Assembly: GCA_949291655.1 (NCBI GenBank)
Contig: CASEWT010000005.1
Location: 1-42,211, forward strand
DNA from: an uncultured Bacillota bacterium
GTDB taxonomy: Bacteria; Bacillota_I; Bacilli_A; RFN20; CAG-826
DNA: 42,211 bases
Direction of reading: 5' to 3'
The notes under the pieces were generated by a model. That model worked only from the letters and a program-made list of their open reading frames with translations, made no database searches and was not told the DNA's origin. Shown here in pieces: positions 41,160 through 42,211 of the stretch (position 1 is its first letter; each line of letters starts with the position of its first letter). The translations under genes were made by a program, and so were the position numbers.

Positions 41160-42211
41160 GGACCGTTGCCCTCGTCGGGCGCCCCTCGGCCGGGAAGAGC
41201 ACCATCTTCAACCGGATTGTCGGGGAGCGGCGTTCGATCGTCGAGGAAACCCCGGGCGTCACCCGGGACCGCCTCTACGCCCATGCCGAATGGCTGACCA
41301 AGCAGTTCACGGTCATCGATACCGGCGGCATCCAGTTGAAAAACGCCCCCTTCCAGGCCGAGATCCGGGCCCAGTGCGAAATCGCCATGGAAGAAGCCGA
41401 CCTCGTCGTCTTCGTGACCGACGGCCACGGCCTTTTGACCGACGACGACCGCCTCATCGCGAAGATGCTCCACCAAAAGAAGAAGAAGACGATTCTCGTC
41501 GCCAACAAGATCGACAACGTCGAATCGATTGGCGACATGTCCGAGTATTACCGCCTTGGTTTCGGGGAGCCGATGGCCGTCTCGGGCGTCCACGGAATCG
41601 GGATCGGGGACCTTCTTGACCGCATCGTGAAAGAACTTCCGGAAAGGGAGATGCCCGACTATCAAGGAGCGATTTCCTTTTCCCTCATCGGCCGCCCGAA
41701 CGTCGGGAAGAGCTCGCTTGCGAACCGCCTGATCGGGAAGGAGCGGAGCATCGTCGCCGCGATCGAGGGGACGACCCGCGATTCGACCGACACCCCCTTC
41801 GAGCGCGATGGGACCAAATACGTGGCCATCGATACGGCCGGCCTTTTGAAGCGGGGGAAGATTTACGAGTCGATCGACAAGTATGCTGCCCTTCGGGCCT
41901 TAAGCGCCATCGACCGTTCGGAGGTTTCCTTCATTCTCATCGATGGATCGGAAGGCATCCGCGAACAAGACAAGCACGTCGCCGGCTATGCCTTCGAAGC
42001 CAACAAGGCCATGGGCATTGTCGTCAACAAGTGGGACCTTGCCAAGAAAATGGGCAAGACAAAGGAAGGTTTTGCGAAGGAAATCCGCACGGCCTTCAAA
42101 TTTCTCGACTTCGCCCCGATCGTCTTTCTCTCGGCCATGACGGGAGAGGGGTGCCAAAAGGTGCTGGAGGTCTGCCGCCTGGCCCACGAAGCCTATAACC
42201 GGCGGGTTTCG
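41153..42211 (+). CDS. der: ribosome biogenesis GTPase Der (EngA), 3' end outside the window
   Basis: The frame stays open to the window end, giving 353 residues of a protein usually about 440 long; the C-terminal KH-like domain is missing only because the window ends. Two GTPase domains are present. The first has GRPSAGKST (9-17), where most Der proteins read GRPNVGKST, then DTGG and NKID. The second has the standard GRPNVGKSS near residue 180, DTAGLLKRGKI and NKWDLAKK. It acts in assembly of the 50S ribosomal subunit. GGAGG lies upstream of the ATG inside cmk. Confidence 0.96.
   Translation, partial: MLGTVALVGRPSAGKSTIFNRIVGERRSIVEETPGVTRDRLYAHAEWLTKQFTVIDTGGIQLKNAPFQAEIRAQCEIAMEEADLVVFVTDGHGLLTDDDRLIAKMLHQKKKKTILVANKIDNVESIGDMSEYYRLGFGEPMAVSGVHGIGIGDLLDRIVKELPEREMPDYQGAISFSLIGRPNVGKSSLANRLIGKERSIVAAIEGTTRDSTDTPFERDGTKYVAIDTAGLLKRGKIYESIDKYAALRALSAIDRSEVSFILIDGSEGIREQDKHVAGYAFEANKAMGIVVNKWDLAKKMGKTKEGFAKEIRTAFKFLDFAPIVFLSAMTGEGCQKVLEVCRLAHEAYNRRVS

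Overview
The window is a GC-rich chromosomal segment from a bacterium of the Firmicutes/Bacilli type. The evidence is purine-rich Shine-Dalgarno sites, sigma-A-like promoters, CcpA-type cre sites, a SufCDSUB iron-sulfur operon, a YhaM nuclease, an ECF-type riboflavin transporter behind an FMN riboswitch, and Sec lipoproteins with Ser/Glu-rich linkers. TGA is used as a stop, so the code is standard. An uncultured gut Bacilli lineage is my best guess. No mobile element, CRISPR array or rRNA was seen.

Layout. Bases 1-2,600 hold the 3' end of an alpha-L-rhamnosidase-like gene, two GNAT acetyltransferases and an unusual GrpB-cytidine deaminase fusion. Bases 2,600-16,100 form a galactan-utilisation locus. 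It contains an AraC regulator, three different GH53 endo-galactanases (a surface enzyme with a C-terminal beta-sandwich, a cytosolic enzyme, and a surface enzyme with an Ig-like domain), an unrecognised 610-aa cytosolic protein, a small zinc-ribbon protein, a complete sugar ABC importer without its ATPase, and a surface lipoprotein with its own cre-overlapped promoter. The likely flow is surface cleavage of beta-1,4-galactan, import of oligosaccharides, and further cytosolic cleavage. No beta-galactosidase is present here.

Bases 16,100-25,900 are housekeeping: an isochorismatase-type hydrolase, divergent thioesterase and rarA genes, a self-contained 51-codon small gene with an upstream cre site, tRNA-Leu(UAG), two glycosyltransferases, ferritin, a flippase-like membrane protein, recX, yhaM and a HIT protein. 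Bases 25,900-30,000 (minus strand) carry two very large lipoproteins, one with a parvulin-like foldase domain, from a promoter whose spacer is a perfect palindrome. Bases 30,037-38,789 look like one nine-gene operon, sufC-D-S-U-B-mnmG-rsmG-parA-parB, in which every junction overlaps. The right end has the FMN riboswitch and ribU, a ferredoxin, a small membrane protein, cmk and the 5' part of der.

A recurring feature is a TANAAT-type -10 box ending only 6-9 nt before an ATG that lacks a Shine-Dalgarno sequence. It occurs at five genes and suggests that leaderless mRNAs are common in this organism.
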